Assembly: GCF_026627925.1 (NCBI RefSeq)
Contig: NZ_JAPNLE010000007.1
Location: forward strand, 310,001-374,000
DNA length: 64,000 nucleotides
DNA from: Cupriavidus sp. D39
GTDB lineage: Bacteria > Pseudomonadota > Gammaproteobacteria > Burkholderiales > Burkholderiaceae
Reading direction: 5' to 3'
Numbering within the stretch: position 1 is the stretch's first letter; every line of letters starts with the position of its first letter. The notes beneath the pieces are model-generated. The model worked only from the letters and a program-made list of their open reading frames with translations, searched no databases and was not told where the DNA came from. This document shows, one piece after another, positions 54,342-63,814 of the stretch. The position numbers and the translations under genes are program-made.

Positions 54342-55319
54342 TCAGGCCGGCCCGGGCTTGAACTTGGTGCGCGTCACCGGCACCCGGCGCTTGGCACCTA
54401 CCAGGCGGCGCGTCGCGGTGGCTTGCGCATCGGCCCGCTCGGCACGCCGTACTGCCGTTTCCAGTTGCGCCCGCAGCCCGTCTTGGGCCGCCTGCCCTCG
54501 TCCGAGCGCCTGCTCTGCCTCCGCCAGTCGCCGGCTGAGCGTGTCGCGCTCTGCCTGCAACCGCGCCCGCGCCTCGGCGCCGGCCACGGCGGCGTCTTGC
54601 GCCCGTGCCTGCACGGCCGCCAGTTCGGTGCGCAGGTCCGCGACCGCCTGCTCGGCCTTCTGGCGCAGCGTGCGCTCCTGGTCGATCTCGCGCAGCGCGC
54701 GGCGCTCGGTGGCGCTGGCGCGTTCCTGCGCGACGGCCACCTGCTCGCGGGTGCGCTCCAGCTCCGTCGAGAATTGGGTACGCAGCTCCAGCAACTGCCG
54801 CTCGAGCGCCTCGACCTGGCGTACGCCCTCCTCGTGACGCGCCCGCGCGGCCGCGTGGGCCTGGCGCTCGGCCTCCAATTCGCCTTGCAGCGCCGCCCGT
54901 GCGCTCTGCGCCGCGTCGCGCTCGGCCTGCACAGCGGCGGTCTCCTGCTCGGCCACCACCACCGCGGCGCGCGCCTGGTCGCGCTGCGCTTGCGCCTCGC
55001 TCGCCTGCAACCGCGCTTCGGCCCGCAGCGCGGCCAGTTCGCCGGCGGCGGCCTCGTTGGCGGCCGACTGCACGGCGTTGGCGGCGATCGCCTTGAGCGC
55101 GTCCGGCAGCCCAGGGTGGTCGATGGTCACTCGCATCTTGTCGCGCAGGTCCTGCCAGAACTGCGCCAGCACCTCGGTGGGCGTGCCCATGCTGCCCTTG
55201 CGCACCACGCCGTAGAGCTTGTTGGCGGTGGGCGTGATGCCGTACCGGAAGAACAGCAGGACGCAGACCTCGCGGTAGAGCGCGCGGGTCTCGGGGAACT
55301 GCGTACGCAGGGTCGCCAC
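54342..55319 (-). CDS. KfrA-like plasmid protein
   Basis: About 325 residues. The N-terminal 90 residues (TLRTQFPETRALYREVCVLL, RYGITPTANKLYGVVRKGSM and GTPTEVLAQFWQDL) form a DNA-binding domain of the KfrA type. A very long Ala/Glu/Arg/Gln coiled coil follows to about residue 300, with a basic end. KfrA proteins bind DNA near plasmid partition genes and self-associate. The frame is open upstream of 55319 (a GTG), so the start could lie further up. Its presence supports a plasmid or integrative element. Confidence 0.8.
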   Translation of the reverse strand: MATLRTQFPETRALYREVCVLLFFRYGITPTANKLYGVVRKGSMGTPTEVLAQFWQDLRDKMRVTIDHPGLPDALKAIAANAVQSAANEAAAGELAALRAEARLQASEAQAQRDQARAAVVVAEQETAAVQAERDAAQSARAALQGELEAERQAHAAARARHEEGVRQVEALERQLLELRTQFSTELERTREQVAVAQERASATERRALREIDQERTLRQKAEQAVADLRTELAAVQARAQDAAVAGAEARARLQAERDTLSRRLAEAEQALGRGQAAQDGLRAQLETAVRRAERADAQATATRRLVGAKRRVPVTRTKFKPGPA

Positions 55320-55511
55320 GTCGGCGGCGAGCGTGGCCTGCAGGGCGGCGTCGGAAGACGCGTATTCGGCTATTTCTGCCCATCCCCCGAAAAGTGAAAA
55401 TCTCCCGCCAGCCCCTGCCAGGCAAGGGCTCGCGGAGTGCGACTTGACCTGGTAGCGGCCCCGAGTGGGCCCTGCAACCTGCGCCCGGGGGATGTCAGAT
55501 CGTGCGGGAGG

Positions 55512-55877
55512 TCAGAAGCTGTAACCTTGGTCGTGCCAGTAGTGCCAGTCAGAGACGGCAAGGCGCGTGCTCTGGTCGGCGCGGACGGGAACAAGCTGGG
55601 CAAGGGGCACGACGAGTTCACGCTGGTTGTAAAGTGCATGTACGAAGATGGCAACGCGGCACAACTGATCATGCGCGAGTCTGAGGACGGAGACTCTGTC
55701 ACCTGAGCGCAGCGGGGAGGCTGCCATCGCCTGACGTACCCGCGCTTCGAATGGAAAGCTCAGACTGTCCTCGAGATGGCAGTACCACGCCATCGCGCAT
55801 TCTTCTTCGGTGTACGCGTCGACCACGATCTCCATCGAGATGCGCTGTTCGTGTTGATTGTCGCCCGGTTTTGCCAT
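55512..55877 (-). CDS. Putative calcium-binding-like small protein
   Basis: A 121-residue protein from ATG 55877. MEIVVDAYTEEECAMAWYCH followed by LEDSLSFPFEARV is a conserved opening of a short family annotated as calcium-binding. The acidic DAYTEEE stretch may hold the ion. A beta-rich second half (GDRVSVLRLA, VVPLAQLVPV) follows. It is 50 bases downstream of the SNF2 helicase on the same strand. Biochemical role uncertain. Confidence 0.6.
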   Translation of the reverse strand: MAKPGDNQHEQRISMEIVVDAYTEEECAMAWYCHLEDSLSFPFEARVRQAMAASPLRSGDRVSVLRLAHDQLCRVAIFVHALYNQRELVVPLAQLVPVRADQSTRLAVSDWHYWHDQGYSF

Positions 55878-55927
55878 TGGGGTTCGTGCTGGTCAGACCT
55901 CGACAATGCGTCGCGGCAAGGCCATTT

Positions 55928-58900
55928 TTATGTTCCCGTCCTGGTGCGGGATCGGGGCTTCGTCGCCGGTGCGACAACAGGTGGTGCGGCCGGGATCGGC
56001 TCGAAAAGCGCCTCGATGTCGTCAGCGGAGAACTTGACGGCGCCGGCGGCATCTTCCGACAGGATCGCGTTGGCAAGCGCCGCCTTCTGCTCCTGCATCG
56101 CGACGATTTTCTCCTCGACACTGCCGGCGGTGATCAGCTTGTAGACAAACACAGGCTTGTCCTGCCCGAGACGGTGCGCGCGGTCGGTGGCCTGATTTTC
56201 TACGGCGGGATTCCACCAGGGATCGTAGTGAATGACGGTGTCGGCCGCCGTCAGGTTCAGGCCAACGCCGCCGGCCTTCAAGCTGATCAGGAAAAGCGGC
56301 ACCTCACCTTGCTTGAAGCGCTTGACCGGTGTGACGCGGTCGGTGGTATCCCCGGTCAGCATGACGTACGGAATTCCAGCTTTTTCCAGGGCCGCCGCAA
56401 TGAGGTCAAGCATGCTGGTGAACTGCGAGAACAGCAGGATGCGGCGACCTTCCTCGATTAGTTCGGGCAGCATGTCGAGCAGTAGATCAAGCTTGGCCGA
56501 TTCCTTGATCCGGGCCGCCTGTCTGATCTTGACGAGCCGCGGATCGCAGCAGACCTGGCGCAGCTTGAGCAACGCCTCCAGCACGATGATGTGGCTGCGC
56601 GCGAGGCCTTTTGCTGCGACGGCCGCACGGACCTTTTCCTGCATGGCGGCGCGCACCGTCTCGTACAGGTCACGCTGCGCGCCTTCGAGCTCGACCGTGC
56701 GCACAATCATCGTCTTCGCGGGCAACTCGGCGGCGACCTCATCCTTGCGCCGGCGCAGCATGAACGGTCGGATGCGTCGCGCGAGCAGTTCACGTCGAAC
56801 AGCATCGCCGCCTTTCTCGATGGGCGTGCGCCAGCGGCGGGTGAAGTCCTGGCGGGTACCGAGGAAGCCAGGCAGCAGGAAGTCAAACTGGGCCCACAGT
56901 TCGCCGAGATGGTTCTCGAGCGGCGTGCCCGTCAGGCAAAGGCGGTGTCTTGCACGCAGTTCGCGGATGGTTGCTGCGGATTTGGTGGCGGCGTTCTTGA
57001 CATACTGCGCCTCGTCCAGGATCAGCAGGTGAAAGTCGTGCTTGGCAAGAACTTCCTCGTCGCGCCACAGCAAGGCGTAGGTGGTCAGAATGAGATCGTG
57101 CTCGCCGATCTGGTCAAAGCGCTCGTGGCGTTGGGGCCCGTGCAGATCCAGGACGCGCAGCTTCGGCGTGAAGCGCTGCGCTTCCTCACACCAGTTGTGC
57201 ATGAGGGTCGTTGGCACGACGATCAGCGCAGGCCGGTCCAGCCTGCCACGTTCCTTTTCAGTGAGGATGTGCGCAAGTGTCTGAATGGTCTTGCCAAGGC
57301 CCATATCGTCGGCGAGCACGCCGGACAGCTCGTGTTCGCGCAGGAACTGCATCCAGGCAAGCCCCTGGCGCTGGTAAGCACGCAGTTCGGCCTTCAGCCC
57401 ACGCGGCACCGGCACATCTGTCACCCCAGGACCCGCCATCAGGCGTTGCGCGAGTTGCCGAATCGACGCATCGCCGTGAAATTGCCAGCGCCCGGTCTGA
57501 TCCAGGGCATGGAGTCGTGCCGCATCCCACGCGGAAATGCGCATGCCGGAGCCGAGCGAGTCGAACAGGTCGATCAGCACGCGCACGACCGGCTTGAGCC
57601 GGTCGGCACGCAGGCGAAGCCGCTCGTTGCGGTCGGTTTTCAGGTCGATCGCTTCGTCGTCCGCGATGGTATCGAGCCTGCCCGACAGCCAGCGCTCATC
57701 GCGACGAAAGAGGTCTGCTAGCAGCGGCTCCAGGCGCACCGTGCGACCATTGACGGTAATGCCCATCTCGACGTCAAACCAGCCGTCGCCGGTCTGACGC
57801 AGGCTGCCGTCAATCGCATCGATCTCGATTACGTTGTGCCGAAATTCGTCGCTCATGACGACGCGCCAGCCGCTTGCCTGTAGTGCGGGTAGCACCAGCT
57901 TCACGAGATCCGGCCAGTCGTCGACATCTTCGGGGCCGAGGATGCCATCTGGAAACGGTTTGTAACCAAATGCACGGTTGGCCGGAATTTTTCTGAATCC
58001 GGCCTTTTGCAACTCGGTCAGACGTTTCCGCTCGAGATTGGCGTCTCTTTTGATCTGGATGACCTCGCTGCCAGCAGTGCGAACGAGGGTGGTGCTGCTG
58101 TGCGCCGGGAGGCTGTGGCCTGCGTAATCAAAGCTGACCGTCGCAAAATCCAGTGGCGACACTGACCAGGTCGGCAAGGTGTCAAGAGTCAGTACGGGCG
58201 TCGGTACGGTGTCGATCACCTGCACGGACGACGCGTCGGGCACGGGCGGCATGGGCAGGTCGGGGGCGACTTCACGCAACACATTGCCAACGAGCGCCGC
58301 CTCGTCCAGCGTGATGGCCGGCAACGACAGGAAATCCGTGACCTGTTCCGCTGGCCACGGCATGGCGAGTATGCCAGCTTCGCCAGAATGCGCGTCCACA
58401 TACCAGCAGGGCTGGGTTGTCGTCAGCAACAGGGTGGCGGGTGGCTCGGCCTGCAAGACTGGCCGCACGCGCGTGTCGGGCTGCGCTTGCCAGGTCATCT
58501 TTGCGCCGCGCTCTGATCCGCAGTGCACCGGGCAGTGTGATCCGGGGTAGTGGGCGCCTGCGGGAGCAAAGGAAGTAAAGGCACGCCCGGTGGCGATGAG
58601 CTTTTCCAGGATGGCAGCGCCGGTTGTGCCCTGCAGAGCAAAACCACCTGTATAGGCGGCATGCGAGCGGCCCAGCCACAATCCGCGCAGGATAGACAGA
58701 TCCTCCTCGGAAACAAATTTCGGCGGTTCGACCAGCGCTTTCTCGACGTTTTGCCACCGATCGTCGACCGAGCGAATCATACCGTCCGCCCCCACGCGGG
58801 CTTTGTAGAGGGAAATCTCGCAGCCGCGATACGATTGCCCGATCACATAGGCTAGTGCATGCGTGGCCTTGGCTGGCTTTTTCTTGGAAGCGGGATTGGC

Positions 58901-59253
58901 TGCCGTGCGTCGAGCGCGAAAATTTTCCAGCCAGGTCACCAGTTCCGCGCGCACGCCGGCGGCCGATGGCTTCGGCTGGTGGGCAAGGCCGGCGATCAGC
59001 AGCGCTGCCACGTGCTTGCAGTCAACGCCGACCGGACACGTGCATTCCCCTCCACCCACATGTCTTCGTCGATGTCGTGGAAATACGCACGCACGTCATA
59101 CGGACGCGTATGGGTGCCTTGCACCAGTCCCGCCAAGGTATCCTCGTTGATCCAGCGCAACTCCGAGACAGCGCTCGCATAGGAGCGAGCCTTGGACACC
59201 GTGTGGGGGTCCAGCCATTCCGCGATTTGGCGGGGATCGTAGGAGACAGACAT
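55928..59253 (-). CDS. SNF2-family helicase with SWIM zinc finger, one frame break
   Basis: About 1108 residues in total. From ATG 59253 the frame reads MSVSYDPRQIAEWLDPHTVS. One more G in the GGGG run near 59050 joins it to the SWIM finger GECTCPVGVDCKHVAALL (3326 bases plus one gives 1109 codons). The helicase core has motif I DDMGLGKTIQTL, motif II LILDEAQYVKN, the CLTGTPLEN motif and motif VI ATDRAHRLGQ. Such HepA/RapA-like ATPases move along DNA and remodel protein complexes. The gene is probably intact. Confidence 0.88.
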
Positions 59254-59292
59254 CGGCTGAGGGATTCAGAAGTTGACAACGCGGGGAGCATT

Positions 59293-60709
59293 CTACGCGG
59301 GGAGGCTCCCGGCCGGTACGGCAGCGGCTTCCGGTTCTGACCCCGCCTGAGTGGTCTGGGCATGCCGGCGGTCATCTTCGGCGTGCAAGTAGATCCCGGT
59401 CGTCTCGATCGAGGCGTGGCGAAGGTTCTTCTGGATAAAGCGGATATCGGTGCCGGCGTCAGCCTGATGCGAAGCCGCCGAGTGGCGCCTATGTCGTTGG
59501 GTACATAGGCGACACTATGTGCCCTTCCGGACTATGTCGGGTAACACGGACCAGTGCCTGAAGAATGCGTCGCCACGCCCGACTACCCAGCCAGTCGCAC
59601 GACATAGGTTTCTCTTCTGACAAAGCCGCGGAGTTGGTCTGCCAGCTAGTAGCGTCCTGATTTGCGGTGTGGTCGGATGCCTTCTCAAGGGCCTGCGCAT
59701 TCTTCTAAAGTGTTCCGTCAAGGGCGCGAACGGACTTTCACTCGGTCGTGAGAGAACGCCCGCTTATGAATGACGAAACTAATGACGCACTCCTTCCACG
59801 AAGCCAAGAGGCTGCTGTAGGAATAAAGACTATCTCTTTCCCATTCCAGCATTCGCCCCGCAAAATGCGGGCTATTGGAGGATTGCAAGACATAGTCAGG
59901 AAGGACACATAGTGCCGCAACCAGTGCGTCGAGGCCCGGCGCAGTGTGGCCGCGCCGATCGGATCGGTTGGCTCGAGTGTGTCGGCCGCCCGGCGGAACA
60001 CTTCCTTGGCAATCAGGTAGATCGCCGTCGGCGTCAGGTGCCCCTTGGCGTCGCCGGCGATGCTCATGACGGCCGGCGTGCTTTCGGCCGGCAAGGGCAT
60101 GGGTGCCAGATCATGGAATGCGCGGTAGCGCGCGAAGTCGGCCATGAGGGTGTCGGAGACTGGCACCTCGCCCTCGGCGCCACCCTTGCCGATGACGTGC
60201 AGCCACCAGCGGCCGCGACGCTGGAAGAAGTCCGCCGCCTGTGCGTTGGCGGCTTCGCTTGCCCGCAATGCGGTGTGGTACAGCAGCCGGATCAGCCATC
60301 GGCTGCGTTCGTAGTGCTGGCGCTCGCGGGCAGATGCCTGCGGCCAGGCCTCCATCGATTCCAGCACAACCTGCCAAAGCGCGTGATCGAGGTAACGTTC
60401 AATGCGGCGGATCCGTGCCGGCGTTGCCGAGGGCGAGCGCCGCAGCGCAAGCGGATTGCCGGCACCCGGCGGCCACCAGGTAATTGAGCAGCCCGCAAAG
60501 GATACCGAGGGCCTGGCGCCGGCTGCGCTCGGAGAGCGGCCCGTCGAACAGCCGCCGCGTGCCCCCGCGCCGTGGCAGGACGGGATCGGCCCAGTCTGCG
60601 GACGGTGCGGCAAGAAATTGCTCGTAAATCAGGAAATCTTCGCGCGTGAGGCTCGACAGCGGCTTGCCCAGCGTGCGCGTCGCCCAGACGAGCAGCCGCA
60701 CCACCTCGA
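59293..60709 (-). pseudogene. Tyrosine recombinase, disrupted three ways
   Basis: N-terminal sequence SRPTLEVVRLLVWATRTLGK and RRQALGILCGLLNYLVAAG, then after a one-base shift NPLALRRSPSATPARIRRIE, the first catalytic Arg region LLYHTALRASEA, and HWLRH (box II). A 402-bp inserted element follows, and SAASHQADAGTDIRFIQKNL with IETTGIYLHAEDD (nucleophile Tyr) resumes at 59487. The Tn3-type end at 60710 removes the first codons. Three lesions make it inactive. It resembles integrases that accompany KfrA on Burkholderiales plasmids. Confidence 0.8.
59513..59914. mobile_element. 402-bp MITE-like element inside the recombinase gene
   Basis: Bounded by 26-bp imperfect inverted repeats (24 of 26 match) starting CACTATGTGYCCTTCC at 59513-59538 and at 59889-59914. 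It has no coding potential. Further CTATGT/ACATAG boxes lie at 59489-59508 (GCCTATGT and ACATAGGC, an 8-bp stem) and near 59605, as in ends bound by multi-site transposases. No clear target duplication was found. Confidence 0.6.
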
Positions 60710-61215
60710 GGGTCGGCCGGGATTCGCAAAAATCCGCCACATCCCTGGCAACTCATTGATTTATCAAGGGAATCCAGCTTTTCCAGCACCCGGATGGCAG
60801 CGCCTGCCCCCAGCGAAGAACTCAATTTGCATCGGATGGTGCCTAGAGCGGCACATTTCCGCAGAGAGAGGCAGAAGGCAGAAGGCGTGAGTGCCTAGCC
60901 CGTCACCTGTCATCAAAGGCGGGCAAATTCCTTTCCCTGGCACGCACGCTGTTCGAGGGCGCCCGATATCGGCCTCGAGGGGAGGAGCAGTTTCTGAAGA
61001 CTGGGAGTAGACCTTGGCTTCCCCAAATGGCGGCAGGACAATCTGCAACGATGACGAGGTCCGGTACACGCGGCGCATCAATCTGGAATTGGTGCGGCGC
61101 TAAGGATGCAGCCGATCCACGATACCGCCTATCCCGCGCTGCCGGCTGAGCTTACCGCCGCCGAACTGGAGGCTGCGTTCACGCCGACACCGACCGAAAT
61201 CCGCTTCGCGCGCAG
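60710..61215 (+). mobile_element. Tn3-family transposon left-end fragment
   Basis: Terminal repeat at 60710-60747, then about 360 bases matching 9190-9512, then the start of tnpA at 61106. Homology stops near 61215. The insertion removed the start of the recombinase gene to its left. Confidence 0.75.
61106..61210 (+). pseudogene. tnpA: Tn3 transposase TnpA, N-terminal scrap
   Basis: ATG 61106: MQPIHDTAYPALPAELTAAE then TPTPTEIRFARSQSRRA, the opening of the DUF4158 domain found at the start of many Tn3-family transposases. It ends after about 35 codons in unrelated sequence. It supplies the part of tnpA that is missing from the fragments at 9519 and 10326. Confidence 0.7.
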
Positions 61216-61436
61216 CCAGTCTCGTCGGGCCTCAACTTCTGTCCTGATTCGGACAACTCGCACGACGCCATCAAAAGGAACCCAACTATCGACATAAAGT
61301 TCAAATGTAAGGTTCGCCACACGAATTTGAACAGATTCACCGCTGCGCACAATCCGACGCCATCGCCAGCGAGTTGCCCACCGCCGGGCGGCGTCGTGGG
61401 CGACACAGGCGCCCCGCCGCCCGCCCGTGGGATTCA

Positions 61437-62101
61437 CACATGGCATTGTCGTACGCGTCACCGACTGAGCCCATCGAGGGACGTACACCGGCCTCGCGGC
61501 AGCGCAGCCCGAACGCGATCGAAGTGTACTGACACCCCTGATCCGAATGATGGATGACGCCATCGGGCCGACGCTGCGCGAGGGCCATGTCCAACGCCTG
61601 CAGCATCAGGGCGGTACGCAAGTGGCTGTCCATAGCCCACCCGACGATGCGGCGGCTGTACACGTCGAGCACCACAGCCAGGTAGAAGAAGCCCACAGCG
61701 GTCGGAATGTAGGTGGCATCAGCGACCCACAGCCGATCTGGCGCCTCAGCCTGGAAGTGACGCTGCACCAGATCCGGCGCCGGGCGGGCCCAGGCGGCAC
61801 GACGGGTGGTGGTGACCCAGCGGCGTCGGCTCACGCCGCGCAGGCCCGCTTCGCGCATCAGTCGGGCCACGCGCTTGCGCGCGACGTGGATGCCTTCGCG
61901 GGCTAGGACCGCGTGAATGCGCGGCATGCCATAGGTGCCGTGCGATCGCAGGTAAATGGCCCGGATGCGGGTAAGCAGTGCGGCATCCTGTTGTGCATGG
62001 GCCGAGGGCACGTGATGACACCACGCATGGAACCCGCTGCGCGAGACCTTGAGCAGCCGTGCCATGGTGGCCAAGGGCCAAGTGGCCTGATTCGCCTTCA
62101 T
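61437..62101 (-). pseudogene. IS3 transposase OrfB, C-terminus missing
   Basis: ATG 62101 starts MKANQATWPLATMARLLKVS. The helix-turn-helix-like region HGTYGMPRIHAVLAREGIHV is followed by the catalytic core: Asp in RLWVADATYIPT and Asp in VIHHSDQGCQYTS. Homology ends at AYDNAMCES, just before the final catalytic Glu region, and foreign codons follow to 61337. It is inactive as it stands. Confidence 0.85.
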
Positions 62102-62412
62102 GAATGCGAACCCTTGTCGGGTACTGTTCCGGTCTCCCGGGCAAACCAGGCCGCGGCTTTTGCCAGTATCTCTTTCTCCACCTCGAGCTGCTTGACCTTG
62201 CGGCGCAACCGCGTCAGTTCCTCGCGCTCGGCCGTGGTGAGGCCATCGTGACGCTTGCCGGTATCGCGATCTGCTTGCGCGACCCAGTTGTAAATGGTCT
62301 GCGCGGTGGGTTCAAATTCCTTGGCCAGGTCTTCCGGCGTACGGCCGGCATGGACGAGGTCAATCATCTGTTGCCGGAAGGCCGCGGCATACGGCATTCG
62401 ATGCTTGTGCAT
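62098..62412 (-). CDS. IS3 OrfA (helix-turn-helix protein)
   Basis: A 104-residue protein from ATG 62412. It has a helix-turn-helix (YAAAFRQQMIDLVHAGRTPE and FEPTAQTIYNWVAQA) and a leucine-zipper region (LTRLRRKVKQLEVEKEILAK) for multimerisation. GCAAAAGC at about 62157-62163 is a possible slippery site: a -1 shift there enters a frame that stays open into orfB, giving the usual OrfAB fusion. OrfA itself is complete. Confidence 0.85.
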   Translation of the reverse strand: MHKHRMPYAAAFRQQMIDLVHAGRTPEDLAKEFEPTAQTIYNWVAQADRDTGKRHDGLTTAEREELTRLRRKVKQLEVEKEILAKAAAWFARETGTVPDKGSHS

Positions 62413-62539
62413 GATGGGCACCTCCTTCGGTTCAAGATAGGCGGTGTCCAAAAAAGCGGGTCAACTCCAATAGGCAGGTTATCCGGCAGTCTTGATATGG
62501 GGCCGCAGCAGTGCCGGAGTCCTACAATGACTGTGGGCG

Positions 62540-62869
62540 CAGGGGCGGAAAGCAACACCGGGGCCGCTCGATCCCTCCTTTGAGCATGCGGTAATGGTGC
62601 TGCGCGGCGAAGCGGAGATTGAGGGCGAACGGATCGGGCCCGACACCGTGCTCTATCTCGGCAGCGCGCGGTCAAGCCGTGAGGTGAGTTGCCTCGTGGG
62701 TCCGACTCAGTTATTCCTCATCGGAGGCAAACCGTTCGAAGAGGAGATCCTGCTGTGGTGGAACTTCGTCGCGCGGAGTCTGGCGGAAATCGAGGCCGCA
62801 ACGCTTGACTGGAACAGCAGGGCGCGGCGCTTCGGGGAGGTAACCAGACTGTCCAACGAAGCGGGGTAA
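62540..62869 (+). pseudogene. Pirin-family protein, C-terminal fragment
   Basis: The frame TPGPLDPSFEHAVMVLRGEA, LFLIGGKPFEEEILLWWNFV and ARSLAEIEAATLDWNS ending near RRFGEVTRL is the second cupin domain of pirins. The N-terminal cupin with the metal site is absent because the IS3-family element adjoins at 62469. It cannot be a working pirin. Confidence 0.75.
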
Positions 62870-62886
62870 CCTCACTAGCATATAGC

Positions 62887-63339
62887 CTAACCGTGCTGCA
62901 CTGCCGCTACACGCAGATGGAGTCCGGAGCGCTCACGACTGACTTCATATGAGGTTACGACCCGCTTATCCTGGGGAAACAGAATGTGCTTGCGCCGGAT
63001 GAGAGCCAGGGTGGCCTCCCGGAAATCCTGTGCAGCGGAGCCGTCCGATGCACCGAGCACTGGGGTATTGCAGATGAATCGGTCAAGTTCGGCCTCTGCT
63101 TCGTCCGGCGTGTTGCTCGTCGAGGCAATGTTCCAGGCGATTACGCCCATGCCGACCAGCTTGCGCGTCCTATCGAGCGGCAGATCATCGCTGGCATACG
63201 GATCAATAAGGTTAATCAAGGCTGCCGAAATCTTGCCATACGGGTTGTATCCGGGAGCGAACGGGAGGTTGCTGAGCGATGCAGGCTGTGTTGATGCGAC
63301 GGATTGCAGAGTTTTCTTGCGGCGGCTGGCTTTTCCCAT
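62887..63339 (-). CDS. Protein of unknown function
   Basis: A 150-residue protein from ATG 63339 (MGKASRRKKTLQSVAS, a basic start). The body, YGKISAALINLIDPYASDDL and RTRKLVGMGVIAWNIAS followed by EAEAELDRFICNTPVLG, is helical, with a C-terminal Arg/Lys-rich part. No family is recognised. The start at 63339 is preferred over the longer frame because the upstream extension is not protein-like. Confidence 0.55.
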   Translation of the reverse strand: MGKASRRKKTLQSVASTQPASLSNLPFAPGYNPYGKISAALINLIDPYASDDLPLDRTRKLVGMGVIAWNIASTSNTPDEAEAELDRFICNTPVLGASDGSAAQDFREATLALIRRKHILFPQDKRVVTSYEVSRERSGLHLRVAAVQHG

Positions 63340-63493
63340 TGGGGCCTCGTTCACGGAGTCAGGCGACTTGACGGCTGCCCGCGGTCCGGGGCGGCGGCTC
63401 ACAGAGGATGGGAGCGTATCACGGCTTGTCGGGAAGGACATTGGGCGGCCCTGGTGATGGCCATAAGTGGCCCCGCCAGGGGCCGACCCTCAC

Positions 63494-63814
63494 TCAGGCT
63501 ATGACTGACAATCCGTGCTTCTGAACTACTTGCAGCAGTCGAGCTGCAATGCCGCTGGGCTTCTTATCGCCACGCTCCCATTGCTGGACCGTCGACGCAC
63601 TAGTGTTCAGATAGTGTGCAAACACCGCTTGGCTAACCTTCACGTCTTTGCGAATGCGTGCGATAGCCTTGGCATCGAATTCGGGAGCCTTTTCGATGCA
63701 CAGGTCGTCGTACTCACGCATGGTCTTCTTGCTGATGACCTTCATGTCGTAGAGGTCCGACGCCGCGCTATGGATTGCTTCAGACGCTGCGCTCTTAAAC
63801 CGTGTCTTAGGCAT
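63494..63814 (-). CDS. HTH-XRE antitoxin (HigA/NadS type)
   Basis: A 106-residue protein from ATG 63814. The C-terminal helix-turn-helix KVSQAVFAHYLNTSASTVQQ with WERGDKKPSGIAARLLQ binds DNA and should neutralise and co-repress the partner toxin. The N-terminal 50 residues wrap the toxin in related pairs. It overlaps the toxin gene, with the toxin first, as in HigBA-type systems. Confidence 0.85.
   Translation of the reverse strand: MPKTRFKSAASEAIHSAASDLYDMKVISKKTMREYDDLCIEKAPEFDAKAIARIRKDVKVSQAVFAHYLNTSASTVQQWERGDKKPSGIAARLLQVVQKHGLSVIA

Larger units (their letters stand above)
61437..62469 (-). mobile_element. IS3-family element, one end missing
   Basis: The orfA-side end (TGGAGTTGACCCGC read inward from 62469) is present, followed by orfA and orfB in overlapping frames. 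The other end is lost: orfB stops matching at about 61437. The intact end has cut a pirin gene to its right. Confidence 0.8.

Noticed and set aside
60399..60740. Separate small integrase-like gene with start at 60740
   Set aside because: The apparent start lies inside the Tn3-type terminal repeat. The frame is the 5' part of the disrupted recombinase, not an independent gene.
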